A stretch of DNA of 64,000 bases from Pseudomonas putida (lineage in GTDB: Bacteria > Pseudomonadota > Gammaproteobacteria > Pseudomonadales > Pseudomonadaceae). The stretch spans positions 1 to 64,000 of the forward strand of contig NZ_MKZO01000005.1 in NCBI RefSeq assembly GCF_001941965.1, in the 5' to 3' direction. Below, piece by piece: positions 28,561-40,139 of the stretch (its first letter is position 1; each line of letters begins with the position of its first letter). Under the pieces are notes generated by a model. That model saw only the letters and a list, made by a program, of their open reading frames with translations. It was not told the DNA's origin and did not search any database. The translations under genes and the position numbers were made by a program.

Positions 28561-29553
28561 ATGTTCTCACTTTATCGCACGACGCTTCCTGCGTTATGCC
28601 TGACCTTGATACTACCTTGCAGCGTCCATGCCGAGGATGGCAAAACGCCAGAAAGCAAAGCGGACGCCGCGGTACAACGCCCTGCCCTGGTCGAGCGCAC
28701 TCAGGAGGACGCCCTGGCCCTGGAGCGTCAGGTGCCCAAGGAAGAACAACAGAACCTGCAAGCCGGCAGCGACGGCTTTCTCGCCTTGTGGAAACCGGCC
28801 AACAACCCGACACCCCAGGGCGTGCTGGTTATCCTTGCCGGTGCCGGGGAAACCGCCGACTGGCCGAAGACCGTCGGCCCGCTGCGGCGCAAGTTCCCCG
28901 ATGCGGACTGGGGCACCCTGAGCCTTGCCCTGCCCGACCTGCTCACCGACAGCCCGGTGGCGCGCAGCGAAAGCCCGGCCCCGGCGCCCAAGGCCGAAGA
29001 CACCAGCAAGGCGGCGCCGGCCAAGGACACTCCGGCCGACGCCAACGCCAATATCGCCCAGGCCACGGCGCCGGAGACTGACACCGAAACCAGCAAAAGC
29101 GCACCGGCCGACGCGAGCAGCGACAACACCGACGCCGAGCGTATCTTCGCCCGCCTCGATGCCGCCGTAGCCTATGCCCAGCAGCAGAATGCGCGCAGCG
29201 TGGTCGTCCTCGGCAGCGGCACCGGCGCCTACTGGGCAGCACGCTACATGAGCGAACGTCAGCCGGCGCAGGTGCAGAAACTGGTGATGGTCTCGGCGCA
29301 GACGCCGATCAAGGCCGAGCACAGCCTGGACAGCCTGACCCCGACCCTGAAAGTGCCGACCGCCGACTTCTACTACAACGATCAGGGCGCGGCCCGACAG
29401 GCAGCGCAGCAACGTCTGCAAGCCAGCAAGCGCCTGAAGGACAGCAACTACAGGCAGGTCGCCCTGACCGCGATGCCCGGCAACCGCTCTGCGGAGCAGG
29501 AGCAGTTGTTCAGGCGGATTCGCGGCTGGCTGAGTCCGAGCGAGGTTGATTAG
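28561..29553 (+). CDS. DUF3530 family exported protein
   Basis: 330-residue protein with a signal peptide (1-24, SVHA-ED) and an alpha/beta-hydrolase-like pattern (VLVILAGAGETADWP, then SVVVLGSGTGAYWAARYM). The usual nucleophile serine of a G-x-S-x-G elbow is not evident, so it may not be a hydrolase. A low-complexity Ala/Pro/Asp/Thr/Lys stretch (about residues 138-195) interrupts the fold. Convergent with djlA, ends overlapping by 4 bp. Function unknown. Confidence 0.75.
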   Translation: MFSLYRTTLPALCLTLILPCSVHAEDGKTPESKADAAVQRPALVERTQEDALALERQVPKEEQQNLQAGSDGFLALWKPANNPTPQGVLVILAGAGETADWPKTVGPLRRKFPDADWGTLSLALPDLLTDSPVARSESPAPAPKAEDTSKAAPAKDTPADANANIAQATAPETDTETSKSAPADASSDNTDAERIFARLDAAVAYAQQQNARSVVVLGSGTGAYWAARYMSERQPAQVQKLVMVSAQTPIKAEHSLDSLTPTLKVPTADFYYNDQGAARQAAQQRLQASKRLKDSNYRQVALTAMPGNRSAEQEQLFRRIRGWLSPSEVD

Positions 29554-30311
29554 AAGTCGCGGCGCTTGCGAATGATCGCGTAGGCCTGATGCAGTTCACG
29601 GGTGCGTTCGGTCGCCTCGCGTACCCTGGCCGGACTGGCGCCGCTGCCCTGCAGTTTGTCCGGATGATGACGGCTGACCAGGCGACGATAGGCCTGCTTG
29701 ATCTCGCCCTGTTCGGTATCGGGGCCGACACCCAGCAGGCGCAAGGCTTCGGCATAGCTGCCCGTTCCATCCAGTGCCGGCTTGCGCGGCTCGTAGTCAC
29801 CCGCCAGGGCCTGGACCTTGGCTGCTGACCAGCCCAATTGCCGACCCCATTGCAACAACAACTCGCGCTCGTCACGCCCGGCGCGGCCATCGGCCCAGGC
29901 CATTCGGCAGCATGCTCGCAGTACACCTTCGGCGGCATTGGGCTGCGCCTTCAGCCGTTGCAGGTGCCCCTCGACCTTCTCCCGTCCGACCTTGCCCAGG
30001 TTGAACGCGGCAATCGCCCGCTTGCGCGCATCATCGTCCATTTCCAGGCGCTGCATTTCCTGACGGGCCTGCTGGATATGACCTTCCACCACCCGGCCAT
30101 CGCTCTTGGCCATGCGCCCGAGCAGGACGAACAGCACCTCGTCATCGCGCAGGACCGGACGACCACCGAGCCTTTCCCGCAGGTGCGCCCAACTGTGCAA
30201 CTGCAAACGGCGGTCCATCGCCTGCCCGAGCAGGGCTCCCAACAGCGCGCCAGGAATGCTGGCGACGGCGAAGCCGGCTCCGGCGCCTATCACTGTGCTC
30301 GGCCACAACAT
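29550..30311 (-). CDS. djlA: co-chaperone DjlA-like (TerB plus J domain)
   Basis: 253-residue inner-membrane-anchored DnaK co-chaperone. An N-terminal glycine-rich membrane helix (MLWPSTVIGAGAGFAVASIPGALLGALLG, described by its residues 1-29), a TerB-like helical middle (about 45-165) and a C-terminal J domain with the HPD signature in SRHHPDKL. The ATG at 30311 lies one base after the murU stop, so it is the last gene of amgK-murU-djlA. The upstream open frame to 30455 is inside murU. Confidence 0.8.
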   Translation of the reverse strand: MLWPSTVIGAGAGFAVASIPGALLGALLGQAMDRRLQLHSWAHLRERLGGRPVLRDDEVLFVLLGRMAKSDGRVVEGHIQQARQEMQRLEMDDDARKRAIAAFNLGKVGREKVEGHLQRLKAQPNAAEGVLRACCRMAWADGRAGRDERELLLQWGRQLGWSAAKVQALAGDYEPRKPALDGTGSYAEALRLLGVGPDTEQGEIKQAYRRLVSRHHPDKLQGSGASPARVREATERTRELHQAYAIIRKRRDF

Positions 30312-30312
30312 G

Positions 30313-31994
<1,682 letters not shown>

Positions 31995-32244
31995 TGCAAG
32001 GGTCTCCGAGGGCCCCGGGTACTGGCCAGGCGCGGCGAGAACGGGCAAGGAAGCGGAGTTTACTGGTTGTAAATGCGCATTCCGAGCCCGTTTTCGATGC
32101 GGCATGTGCAAGCGGGATGCATTTCTTACAGAGCCTAGCCGTCAAGCGGGGCATGCTTTATCATCCAGCATCTTTTTCAGACCATCGAGAGGCGTGCGGC
32201 CCCACACGCGGGCAGATGGCACGCAGGAAGCCCGGACTAATAAG

Positions 32245-35067
32245 ATGGCATTGAAATCCCCCGCGTTTCGTAAAAAATTCCCGCTGCTGGTTACCGGCAG
32301 CCTGCTGGCATTGCAGCCTCTGGCGACCTCTTATGTCGTCGCGGCCGAGCAGTTCGACTGCCAGGTTTCCGCTTCCGGCGGATGGGACTGCAAGCCCAAG
32401 ACCAGCGCCACCCAGTTGCCGCCTCGCCCTGTGCATGACGGTGCTGCGGTCAGTTCGGCCAATGCTGGCCCGGGACAGTCCGCTGATGACGGCGCCGTCG
32501 AGGACCGCGGTCCCAAGCCTGTTCTGGTCACCGAATCCAAGGGCCGTGGTCTGAAATCCCGCAGCGCCGACTACAGCCACCTGGACTGGGTACCGCGCGA
32601 GAAACTGACTGCCGCCCAACTGGCCGAGACCGGCCCGTACTGCTCCGGTGCCTACATCGAGCCGATTCGCCCGGGCATGAACGACAGCACGCCGAAGGAC
32701 GAGTCGCCGACCTTCCTCGGTGCCAAGGTTTCCCGCTACCAGCAGGAACAGCAGATCGCCACCCTCGCCGGTGACGTGGTCATGCGCCAGGGCAGCATGC
32801 AGGCCGAGGCCGACGAAGCCAACCTCTACCAGGCCGAGAACCGCGGCGAGCTGACCGGCAACGTGAAGATCCGCGACAACGGCTCGCTGGTCGTCGGCGA
32901 CCGTGCCGAGATCCAGCTGGATACCGGCGAAGCCCAGGTCGACAACGCCGAATACGTGATGCACAAGTCGCGCATTCGCGGTAACGCCCTGTACGCCAAG
33001 CGTTCCGAGAACGCCATCATCCGCCTGAAGGATGGTACCTACACCACCTGTGAGCCGAACAGCAACGCCTGGCAGCTCAAGGGCAACAACATCACCCTGA
33101 ACCCGGCCACCGGTTTCGGTACCGCGACCAACGTCACCCTGCGGGTCAAGGATATTCCGGTGCTCTACACACCGTATATCTACTTCCCGATCGACGACCG
33201 TCGCCAGTCCGGCTTCCTACCGCCGTCTTTCAGCACCAGCAGCGATACCGGCTTCATGCTGGTCACGCCGTACTACTTCAACCTCGCGCCGAACTACGAC
33301 GCCACGCTGTATCCACGCTACATGGCCAAGCGCGGCCTGTTGATGGAAGGCGAGTTCCGTTACCTGACGCCGAGCAGCGAAGGGCAGTTCGGTGGTGCCT
33401 GGTTGAATGACGAAGACGACGATCGCAAGAAGCAGACCGACTACACCGACAAGCGCTGGATGGTCAACTGGCAGCACAAGGGCGGTCTTGATTCGCGCCT
33501 GATGACCGAGATCGACTACACCGACATCAGCGACCCGTTCTACTTCCAGGACCTGGAAACCGACCAGATCGGTGTCGAAAATCGCGATTACCTGAACCAG
33601 CGCGCCGCCATGACATATCGTGGCGACAGCTACACCGCGCAACTGGCTGTCCACGCCTATGAAATGGCTTCGATTTCCAATATCACGCCTTACGACAGGC
33701 TGCCACAGCTGATCCTCACCGGCATGCTGCCTTATCATCCAGGCGGCCTTGAGTTCAGCTATGAAGCCGACGCGACCCGCTTTGAGCGAGATCTGCAAGA
33801 CGGTGTGGTGCTGGACAAAGACGGCGTTCCGGATCCAGCCACTGGCGGCAGACGCCTCGATGACAACGTTCTCGGCATTGCCCGAGCAAACGGTACCCGT
33901 CTGAACGCGGCACCGAAGATCAGCCTGCCGCTGTCCAATACCTACGGCTATCTGACCCCATCCCTCAAGTACGTTACCACCCAGTACGATCTTGATCTGG
34001 ACGGCAAGGGCAAAAGCAACATCGCCGACTACACCGCCGATCAGTTGCGGGTCAATGGCGACTACAAGAGCAGCCAGAACCGCAACATCCCGGTTGTCAG
34101 CGTCGACAGCGGCCTGTACTTCGACCGCGATACCCAGTGGTTCGGCAAGAACTACCGCCAGACCCTCGAACCACGCCTGTACTACCTCTATGTACCGTAC
34201 AAGGATCAGGCGGATATCCCGATCTTCGACTCAGGCGAGACCTCGTTCAACTACGCCTCGCTGTTCCGCGACAACCGCTTCGTCGGCGGCGACCGCATCG
34301 GCGACGAGAACAAGCTCTCGCTGGGCGTGACCAACCGCTGGATCGAGGAAAACGGCTTCGAACGCCAGCGCTTCAGCATTGGCCAGGCCCTTTACTTCAA
34401 AGACCGCAAGGTTCAGTTGCCAGGCATCGACTGGAAAGACCGCGACGACGCTCAGGCCGATGTTTCGCCATACGCGCTGGAGTACGAGTACCGCTTCAAC
34501 CGCGACTGGCGCTTCAATTCCGACTTCAACTGGGACCCAGACAGCCGCAGCACCCGGTCGGGCAGCGCGATGTTCCACTTCCAGCCTGAGGACAACGTCA
34601 ACAAGATCGTCAACCTCGGTTATCGCTATCGTAACGACATGGTTCGCTACGACAACATCACCGGCAAGTGGTCCGTGGGTGGTGGCGACTATGGCACGCC
34701 GGGCCAGCCTGGCTATGTGAAGGACTACTACAAGATCCAGCAACATGACTTCTCGGTCATGTGGCCGATCGTCCCGCAATGGACCGCGATTGCCCGCTGG
34801 CAGCACGACTACAACCGCAACCGTACCCTCGAAGCGATGGGCGGTTTCGAATATGACAACTGCTGCTGGAAGCTGCGCCTGGTCAACCGCTATTGGGTTG
34901 ATTACGACGAATACAGCCAGGCCGCTCCGGAAAACGAAAAAGGCGACCACGGTGTCTTCCTGCAGATCGTGCTGAAAGGCCTCGGTGGCGTGGTTGGCAA
35001 CAAGGTCGAGACGTTCCTCGACAAAGGCATTCAAGGTTACCGTGCACGTGAAGACCAAGCTTATTGA
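32245..35067 (+). CDS. lptD: LPS-assembly outer membrane protein LptD
   Basis: 940-residue barrel protein that with LptE inserts lipopolysaccharide into the outer leaflet. A signal peptide (about 1-34), an N-terminal periplasmic beta-jellyroll (LptA-like, about 150-290, with [20 protein letters not shown] following) and a large C-terminal beta-barrel. Two cysteine pairs are visible, near the N-terminus and near the C-terminus (CC in the penultimate strands). The upstream frame to 32104 is less likely. Residues about 465-560 use less biased codons than the rest. It heads the operon to glpE. Confidence 0.93.
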   Translation: MALKSPAFRKKFPLLVTGSLLALQPLATSYVVAAEQFDCQVSASGGWDCKPKTSATQLPPRPVHDGAAVSSANAGPGQSADDGAVEDRGPKPVLVTESKGRGLKSRSADYSHLDWVPREKLTAAQLAETGPYCSGAYIEPIRPGMNDSTPKDESPTFLGAKVSRYQQEQQIATLAGDVVMRQGSMQAEADEANLYQAENRGELTGNVKIRDNGSLVVGDRAEIQLDTGEAQVDNAEYVMHKSRIRGNALYAKRSENAIIRLKDGTYTTCEPNSNAWQLKGNNITLNPATGFGTATNVTLRVKDIPVLYTPYIYFPIDDRRQSGFLPPSFSTSSDTGFMLVTPYYFNLAPNYDATLYPRYMAKRGLLMEGEFRYLTPSSEGQFGGAWLNDEDDDRKKQTDYTDKRWMVNWQHKGGLDSRLMTEIDYTDISDPFYFQDLETDQIGVENRDYLNQRAAMTYRGDSYTAQLAVHAYEMASISNITPYDRLPQLILTGMLPYHPGGLEFSYEADATRFERDLQDGVVLDKDGVPDPATGGRRLDDNVLGIARANGTRLNAAPKISLPLSNTYGYLTPSLKYVTTQYDLDLDGKGKSNIADYTADQLRVNGDYKSSQNRNIPVVSVDSGLYFDRDTQWFGKNYRQTLEPRLYYLYVPYKDQADIPIFDSGETSFNYASLFRDNRFVGGDRIGDENKLSLGVTNRWIEENGFERQRFSIGQALYFKDRKVQLPGIDWKDRDDAQADVSPYALEYEYRFNRDWRFNSDFNWDPDSRSTRSGSAMFHFQPEDNVNKIVNLGYRYRNDMVRYDNITGKWSVGGGDYGTPGQPGYVKDYYKIQQHDFSVMWPIVPQWTAIARWQHDYNRNRTLEAMGGFEYDNCCWKLRLVNRYWVDYDEYSQAAPENEKGDHGVFLQIVLKGLGGVVGNKVETFLDKGIQGYRAREDQAY

Positions 35068-36364
35068 TTGTCTGCGCCCGCTGATGCTGGGCGCTGTATT
35101 GCTGAGCAGCACCGCCCACGCGGCGGTGCAGACCCTGGACAAGATCGTCGCCATCGTCGACAACGACGTGGTCATGCAGAGCCAGCTGGACCAGCGTGTC
35201 CATGAGGTGCAGCAGACCATCGCCAAGCGTGGCGGCGCAGTGCCACCGGCCAGCGTTCTGGACCAGCAGGTCCTGGAACGCCTGATCGTCGAAAACCTGC
35301 AACTGCAGATCGGCGAACGCTCCGGCATCCGCATCACCGACGAAGAACTGAACCAGGCCATCGGCACCATCGCCCAGCGCAACAACATGAGCCTGGAGCA
35401 GTTCCGTGCTGCCCTGGCCCATGACGGCCTGTCCTTCAATGACGCTCGCGAGCAGGTTCGTCGCGAGATGATCATCAGTCGCGTGCGTCAGCGTCGTGTT
35501 GCCGAGCGCATTCAGGTTTCCGAGCAGGAAGTGAAAAACTTCCTCGCTTCCGACCTGGGCAAGATGCAGCTGTCGGAAGAGTTCCGCCTGGCCAACATCC
35601 TGATCCCGACCCCGGAAAGCGCCAGCTCCACGGCTATCCAGGCCGCGGCTCAGCAGGCTGGCCAGGTCTACCAGCAGCTCAAGCAAGGCGCCGACTTCGC
35701 CCAGTTGGCCATCGCCCGCTCCGCCAGCGAAACCGCACTGGAAGGCGGCGAGATGGGCTGGCGCAAGGCGGCCCAGTTGCCACCTCCGTTTGACCGCATG
35801 CTGAGCACCATGGCGGTGGGCGATGTCACCGAGCCGGTACGTACCCCGGGCGGCTTCATCATCCTCAAGCTGCAGGAGAAACGCGGCGGCCAGACCCAAC
35901 TGCGTGACGAAGTGCATGTTCGCCACATCCTGATCAAGCCAAGCGAGATCCGCAGCGAAGCCGAGACCAAGATCCTCGCGCAACGCCTGTACGACCGCAT
36001 CCAGGCCGGCGAAGACTTCGCCGAACTGGCGAAGAGCTTCTCGGAAGACCCGGGTTCCGCCCTCAACGGCGGCGACCTGAACTGGGTCGACCCGAACAAC
36101 CTGGTTCCGGAATTCCGCGAAGTCATGGCCAACGCTCCACAAGGCCAGGTATCCAAGCCCTTCCAGACCCAATACGGCTGGCACGTCCTGGAAGTCCTTG
36201 GCCGCCGCGCCACCGACAGCACCGCCCAGGCTCGCGAGCAACAAGCGATGACCGTACTGCGCAACCGCAAGTACGATGAAGAACTGCAAACCTGGTTGCG
36301 TCAGATCCGCGACGAAGCCTACGTTGAAATCAAGCTTCCTGGCGCCGAACAGGCCGCCCAGTGA
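35048..36364 (+). CDS. surA: periplasmic peptidyl-prolyl isomerase and chaperone SurA
   Basis: 438-residue chaperone for outer-membrane proteins such as LptD. A signal peptide (ending STAHA), the N-terminal chaperone domain, then two parvulin domains (about 175-280 and 290-390), the second with [15 protein letters not shown]. Translation most likely begins with GTG at 35048, overlapping the lptD end by 20 bp, since [14 protein letters not shown] matches the Pseudomonas start. Confidence 0.92.
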   Translation: MKTKLIDCLRPLMLGAVLLSSTAHAAVQTLDKIVAIVDNDVVMQSQLDQRVHEVQQTIAKRGGAVPPASVLDQQVLERLIVENLQLQIGERSGIRITDEELNQAIGTIAQRNNMSLEQFRAALAHDGLSFNDAREQVRREMIISRVRQRRVAERIQVSEQEVKNFLASDLGKMQLSEEFRLANILIPTPESASSTAIQAAAQQAGQVYQQLKQGADFAQLAIARSASETALEGGEMGWRKAAQLPPPFDRMLSTMAVGDVTEPVRTPGGFIILKLQEKRGGQTQLRDEVHVRHILIKPSEIRSEAETKILAQRLYDRIQAGEDFAELAKSFSEDPGSALNGGDLNWVDPNNLVPEFREVMANAPQGQVSKPFQTQYGWHVLEVLGRRATDSTAQAREQQAMTVLRNRKYDEELQTWLRQIRDEAYVEIKLPGAEQAAQ

Positions 36365-37350
36365 AACCGCAGCGCTTCGCCCTCACCCCCGGCGAACCCG
36401 CAGGCATAGGTCCCGACCTGTGCCTGCTGCTCGCCTCGCAAGCCCAGCCTCATCCTCTGATCGCCATTACCAGCCGTGACCTGCTCGCCGAGCGGGCCAC
36501 GCAGCTGGGCGTGGCCGTCGAGCTGCTCCCCGTCAGCCCCGATGCCCTCCCCGACCAGCCGGCCAAGGCCGGCAGCCTGTATGTCTGGGACACACCGCTG
36601 GCCAATCCGGCAGTGGCGGGCACCCTGGACAAGGCCAATGCCGCCTTCGTCCTGGAAACCCTGACCCGCGCCGGACAAGGCTGCCTCGACGGGCACTTTG
36701 CCGGCATGATCACCGCCCCGGTACACAAGGGCGTGATCAACGAGAGCGGCATTCCGTTCTCCGGACACACCGAATTCCTCGCCGAGCTGACCCACACCGC
36801 CCAGGTGGTGATGATGCTCGCCACCCGCGGCCTGCGCGTGGCCCTGGTCACCACCCACCTGCCCCTGCGCGACGTGGCCGATGCCATCACCGTCGAACGC
36901 CTGGAGCGGGTCACGCGGATCCTGCATGCCGACCTGCAACAGAAATTCGGCATCGCCCGGCCGCGCATCCTGGTCTGCGGCCTGAACCCGCACGCCGGTG
37001 AAGGTGGTCACCTGGGCCGCGAGGAAATCGACATCATCGAGCCGACGCTGGAACGTCTGCGCACCGAAGGCATGGACCTGCGTGGCCCGCTGCCGGCCGA
37101 CACCCTGTTTACCCCCAAATATCTGGAGCACTGCGACGCAGTGCTGGCGATGTACCACGACCAGGGCCTGCCCGTGCTCAAGTTCAAGGGCTTTGGCGCG
37201 GCGCTCAATGTCACCCTCGGCCTGCCGATCATCCGCACCTCGGTGGATCACGGCACCGCCCTGGACCTGGCCGGCACCGGCAAGGTCGACACCGGCAGCC
37301 TGCAGGTCGCCCTGGAAACCGCCTACCAGATGGCCGAGACCCGACTATGA
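36361..37350 (+). CDS. pdxA: 4-hydroxythreonine-4-phosphate dehydrogenase
   Basis: NAD-dependent step of pyridoxal-5'-phosphate synthesis. The 329-residue protein opens with [14 protein letters not shown] and contains the metal-binding histidines in [18 protein letters not shown] and [16 protein letters not shown] start at 36361 overlaps the surA stop (GTGA). Confidence 0.94.
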   Translation: MKPQRFALTPGEPAGIGPDLCLLLASQAQPHPLIAITSRDLLAERATQLGVAVELLPVSPDALPDQPAKAGSLYVWDTPLANPAVAGTLDKANAAFVLETLTRAGQGCLDGHFAGMITAPVHKGVINESGIPFSGHTEFLAELTHTAQVVMMLATRGLRVALVTTHLPLRDVADAITVERLERVTRILHADLQQKFGIARPRILVCGLNPHAGEGGHLGREEIDIIEPTLERLRTEGMDLRGPLPADTLFTPKYLEHCDAVLAMYHDQGLPVLKFKGFGAALNVTLGLPIIRTSVDHGTALDLAGTGKVDTGSLQVALETAYQMAETRL

Positions 37351-38153
37351 CCGAGCAATACCAACACCGGGCGCGCAAGCGCTTCGGCCAGAACTTCCTG
37401 CACGACGCTGGCGTGATCGACCGCATCCTGCGGGCCATCAACGCCAAGGCCGGCGAGCACATCCTCGAAATCGGCCCGGGCCAGGGCGCCCTGACCGAAG
37501 GTGTACTGGGCAGCGGCGCGCAACTGGATGTGGTCGAGCTGGACAAGGACCTGGTACCGATCCTCAACCAACAGTTCGCCAGCCGTGATAATTTCCGCCT
37601 GCACCAGGGCGATGCGCTGAAGTTCGACTTCACCACCCTGGGTGCCGCCCCGCGCTCGCTGCGGGTGGTGGGCAACCTGCCGTACAACATCTCCACGCCG
37701 CTGATTTTCCACCTGCTGGACAACGCCCAGCTGATCCGCGACATGCACTTCATGCTGCAGAAGGAAGTGGTCGAGCGCCTGGCCGCAGGCCCTGGCGGTG
37801 GTGATTGGGGCCGCCTGTCGATCATGGTCCAGTATCACTGCCGCGTGGAACACCTGTTCAACGTCGGCCCCGGCGCGTTCAACCCGCCACCGAAGGTGGA
37901 TTCGGCCATCGTGCGCCTGGTGCCTCATGAAACCCTGCCGTTCCCGGCCAAGGATCATCGCCTGCTCGAGCGCATCGTCCGCGAAGCGTTCAACCAGCGC
38001 CGCAAGACCCTGCGCAACACCCTGAAGGCCCTGCTCAGCAGCGACGCCATCGAGGCTGCCGGTGTGGACGGCAGCCTGCGCCCCGAGCAACTCGACCTGG
38101 CCGCCTTCGTCCGCCTCGCGGACAAGCTGGCCGAACAGTCCGCCGCCAAGTGA
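37347..38153 (+). CDS. rsmA: 16S rRNA dimethyladenosine transferase
   Basis: Also called KsgA; dimethylates the two adjacent adenines near the 16S 3' end during small-subunit maturation. The 268-residue Rossmann methyltransferase has [11 protein letters not shown] for SAM, the catalytic NLPYNIS and a C-terminal helical domain. Its ATG overlaps the pdxA stop. Confidence 0.95.
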   Translation: MTEQYQHRARKRFGQNFLHDAGVIDRILRAINAKAGEHILEIGPGQGALTEGVLGSGAQLDVVELDKDLVPILNQQFASRDNFRLHQGDALKFDFTTLGAAPRSLRVVGNLPYNISTPLIFHLLDNAQLIRDMHFMLQKEVVERLAAGPGGGDWGRLSIMVQYHCRVEHLFNVGPGAFNPPPKVDSAIVRLVPHETLPFPAKDHRLLERIVREAFNQRRKTLRNTLKALLSSDAIEAAGVDGSLRPEQLDLAAFVRLADKLAEQSAAK

Positions 38154-38255
38154 TTCACCGCCCGGCCGGCCTCATCGCGAGGCTGGCCGGTTGCCACGCC
38201 CATGGCCTAGACTGACCCTCCATCGCCGCATCCGTTCGTCTTGAAGGCTCCCCGC

Positions 38256-38636
38256 ATGTCCGATCCCCTGTACCAGGTCGACGTCAGCGTCGTCACCCGC
38301 TTCCTCCCGGAACAGTCGCAACCCGAAGCGAACCGCTTCGCCTTTGCCTATACCATCACCGTGAGCAACAACGGCAGCGTCGCCGCCAAGCTGATGTCCC
38401 GTCACTGGCTGATCACCGACGGCAATGGCAAGGTCGAAGAAGTCCGCGGCGACGGCGTCGTCGGTGAACAACCACTGATTGCACCGGGTCAAAGCCATAC
38501 CTACAGCAGCGGCGCAGTGATCGCCACCAAGGTTGGCACCATGCAAGGCAGTTACCAGATGTTTGCCCAGGACGGTAAGCGCTTCGACGCCGTGATCGCG
38601 CCGTTCCGCCTCGCCATGCCCGGGGCCCTGCACTGA
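38256..38636 (+). CDS. apaG: Co2+/Mg2+ efflux-associated protein ApaG
   Basis: 126-residue single-domain protein of the ApaG/DUF525 family, an immunoglobulin-like fold of uncertain biochemical role. The diagnostic [26 protein letters not shown] block is visible across residues 48-73. The ATG at 38256 after AAGG is preferred to the in-frame start at 38241. Overlaps apaH. Confidence 0.93.
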   Translation: MSDPLYQVDVSVVTRFLPEQSQPEANRFAFAYTITVSNNGSVAAKLMSRHWLITDGNGKVEEVRGDGVVGEQPLIAPGQSHTYSSGAVIATKVGTMQGSYQMFAQDGKRFDAVIAPFRLAMPGALH

Positions 38637-39496
38637 TGGCAACCTATGCCGTCGGCGACCTCCAGGGCTGCCTCGAACCGCTCAAGTGCCTGCTTGAGCG
38701 GGTCAGGTTCGATCCGGCCGTCGACCGCCTGTGGCTGGTCGGAGACCTGGTCAACCGCGGGCCGCAGTCTCTAGAAACCCTGCGTTACCTCTACGCCATG
38801 CGCGACTCGCTGGTCTGCGTGCTGGGCAACCACGACCTGCACCTGCTGGCGGTCTGGCACAACATCGAGCGCCTGAAGAAAAGCGACACCCTGCGCGAGA
38901 TCGTCGAGGCGCCGGACGCGGCGGACCTGCTCGACTGGCTGCGGCGGCAGAAGCTGCTGCATTTCGACGAGACCCGCGGCACCGTGCTGGTCCACGCCGG
39001 CATCCCGCCGCAATGGACCCTGGGCAAGGCCCTGGAGCTGGCGTCGGAGGTCGAGGACGCGCTGCGCGACGATCTGCGCATCAAGCAGTACCTCGACGGC
39101 ATGTACGGCAATGACCCGGCCAAATGGAACAAGGACCTCACCGGCGTCCCCCGCCTGCGGGTGATCACCAACTATTTCACGCGCATGCGCTTCTGCACCG
39201 CCGAGGGCAAGCTCGACCTCAAGGGCAAGGAAGGCGCCGACACCGCGCCGCCCGGCTACAAGCCCTGGTTTGCGCACAAGGAGCGGCGCTCGCGGCACGT
39301 GAAGATCATCTTCGGTCACTGGGCCGCCCTCGAAGGACGCTGCAACGCGCCTGGCGTGTTCGCCCTCGACACCGGCTGCGTCTGGGGCGGCGCCATGACC
39401 CTGATGAACGTCGACAGCGGCGAGCTGCACCGCTGCGAGTGCAAGGCCAAGGACGACGACCCGTCCCTGCCTTCCCCACCGGCTACAAACGGCTAG
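38636..39496 (+). CDS. apaH: symmetrical bis(5'-nucleosyl)-tetraphosphatase
   Basis: Hydrolyses Ap4A to two ADP and also removes Np4 caps from RNA. The 286-residue calcineurin-like phosphoesterase has [18 protein letters not shown] and GNHDLHLLA. Its ATG overlaps the apaG stop (TGATG). The glpE start follows 32 bp later. Confidence 0.95.
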   Translation: MATYAVGDLQGCLEPLKCLLERVRFDPAVDRLWLVGDLVNRGPQSLETLRYLYAMRDSLVCVLGNHDLHLLAVWHNIERLKKSDTLREIVEAPDAADLLDWLRRQKLLHFDETRGTVLVHAGIPPQWTLGKALELASEVEDALRDDLRIKQYLDGMYGNDPAKWNKDLTGVPRLRVITNYFTRMRFCTAEGKLDLKGKEGADTAPPGYKPWFAHKERRSRHVKIIFGHWAALEGRCNAPGVFALDTGCVWGGAMTLMNVDSGELHRCECKAKDDDPSLPSPPATNG

Positions 39497-39528
39497 AATG
39501 GCCCGTCATCGTTGAAGGAAACCGCCCC

Positions 39529-39858
39529 ATGAGCGAATTCAAACGCATCCCTCCGGAACAGGCCCAGGCCCTGCGCGAACAAGGTGCGGTCGTGGTCGAT
39601 ATTCGCGACCCGCAGAGCTATGCAAACGGTCACATCGCCGGCTCCAGCCATCTGGACAACCATTCGGTGGCCGACTTCATCCGCAATGCCGACCTCGACG
39701 CCCCTACCGTGGTGGTCTGCTATCACGGCAATTCCAGCCAGAGCGCGGCGGCCTACCTGGTCAGCCAAGGCTTCTCCGACGTGTATAGCCTCGACGGCGG
39801 CTTCGAGCTATGGCGCGGCACCTTCCCGGCGGAAACCGCCCAGGGAAACCCCGAATAA
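39529..39858 (+). CDS. glpE: thiosulfate sulfurtransferase GlpE
   Basis: 109-residue single-domain rhodanese that transfers sulfane sulfur from thiosulfate to cyanide or thioredoxin. The active-site loop CYHGNSS has the catalytic Cys64. Last gene of the lptD-to-glpE run; no clear terminator follows. Confidence 0.92.
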   Translation: MSEFKRIPPEQAQALREQGAVVVDIRDPQSYANGHIAGSSHLDNHSVADFIRNADLDAPTVVVCYHGNSSQSAAAYLVSQGFSDVYSLDGGFELWRGTFPAETAQGNPE

Positions 39859-40139
39859 TTTTTTTCCAGCCCCGCAGCCCGCGTCCCGCGCGGGCTAGCG
39901 CCTGACCGGACGAACGGTCATGGCGAACTTATCCGCCCTCCGCCCTTGACCTCCCCGAGAACCAACTATCCTTAAGCCCAGGCCATCCAAAAAAGGGGAG
40001 AGCCGGTACACCGGCGTGCGGGTCATCGGTAGCGATTTCGGGTGTTCTGGGGGGTATACAGCAGTCGTTCAACGCGATTGCATGCCAGCATCAGCTGACT
40101 GATCCGGCGTCGGCCTCACGTATCGAGCGAGGTGACGTC
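39859..40139. other. 281-bp region upstream of yeaG
   Basis: No convincing coding frame. It holds an 8-bp hairpin (39876-39883 with 39889-39896) without a U-tract on its 3' side, a possible promoter TTGACC-15 bp-TATCCT (39946-39972) and a small inverted repeat GCCGG-TACA-CCGGC near 40002. A long untranslated leader for yeaG is likely. Confidence 0.45.

Noticed and set aside
39876..39896. Hairpin after glpE as a rho-independent terminator
   Set aside because: The T-run lies before the stem on the plus strand and gives A-rich sequence on the minus strand, so neither direction has a U-tract.
39901..39940. Sigma-54 promoter for yeaG (TGGC ... GC)
   Set aside because: The GG to GC spacing is one base too long and the -12 element does not match.
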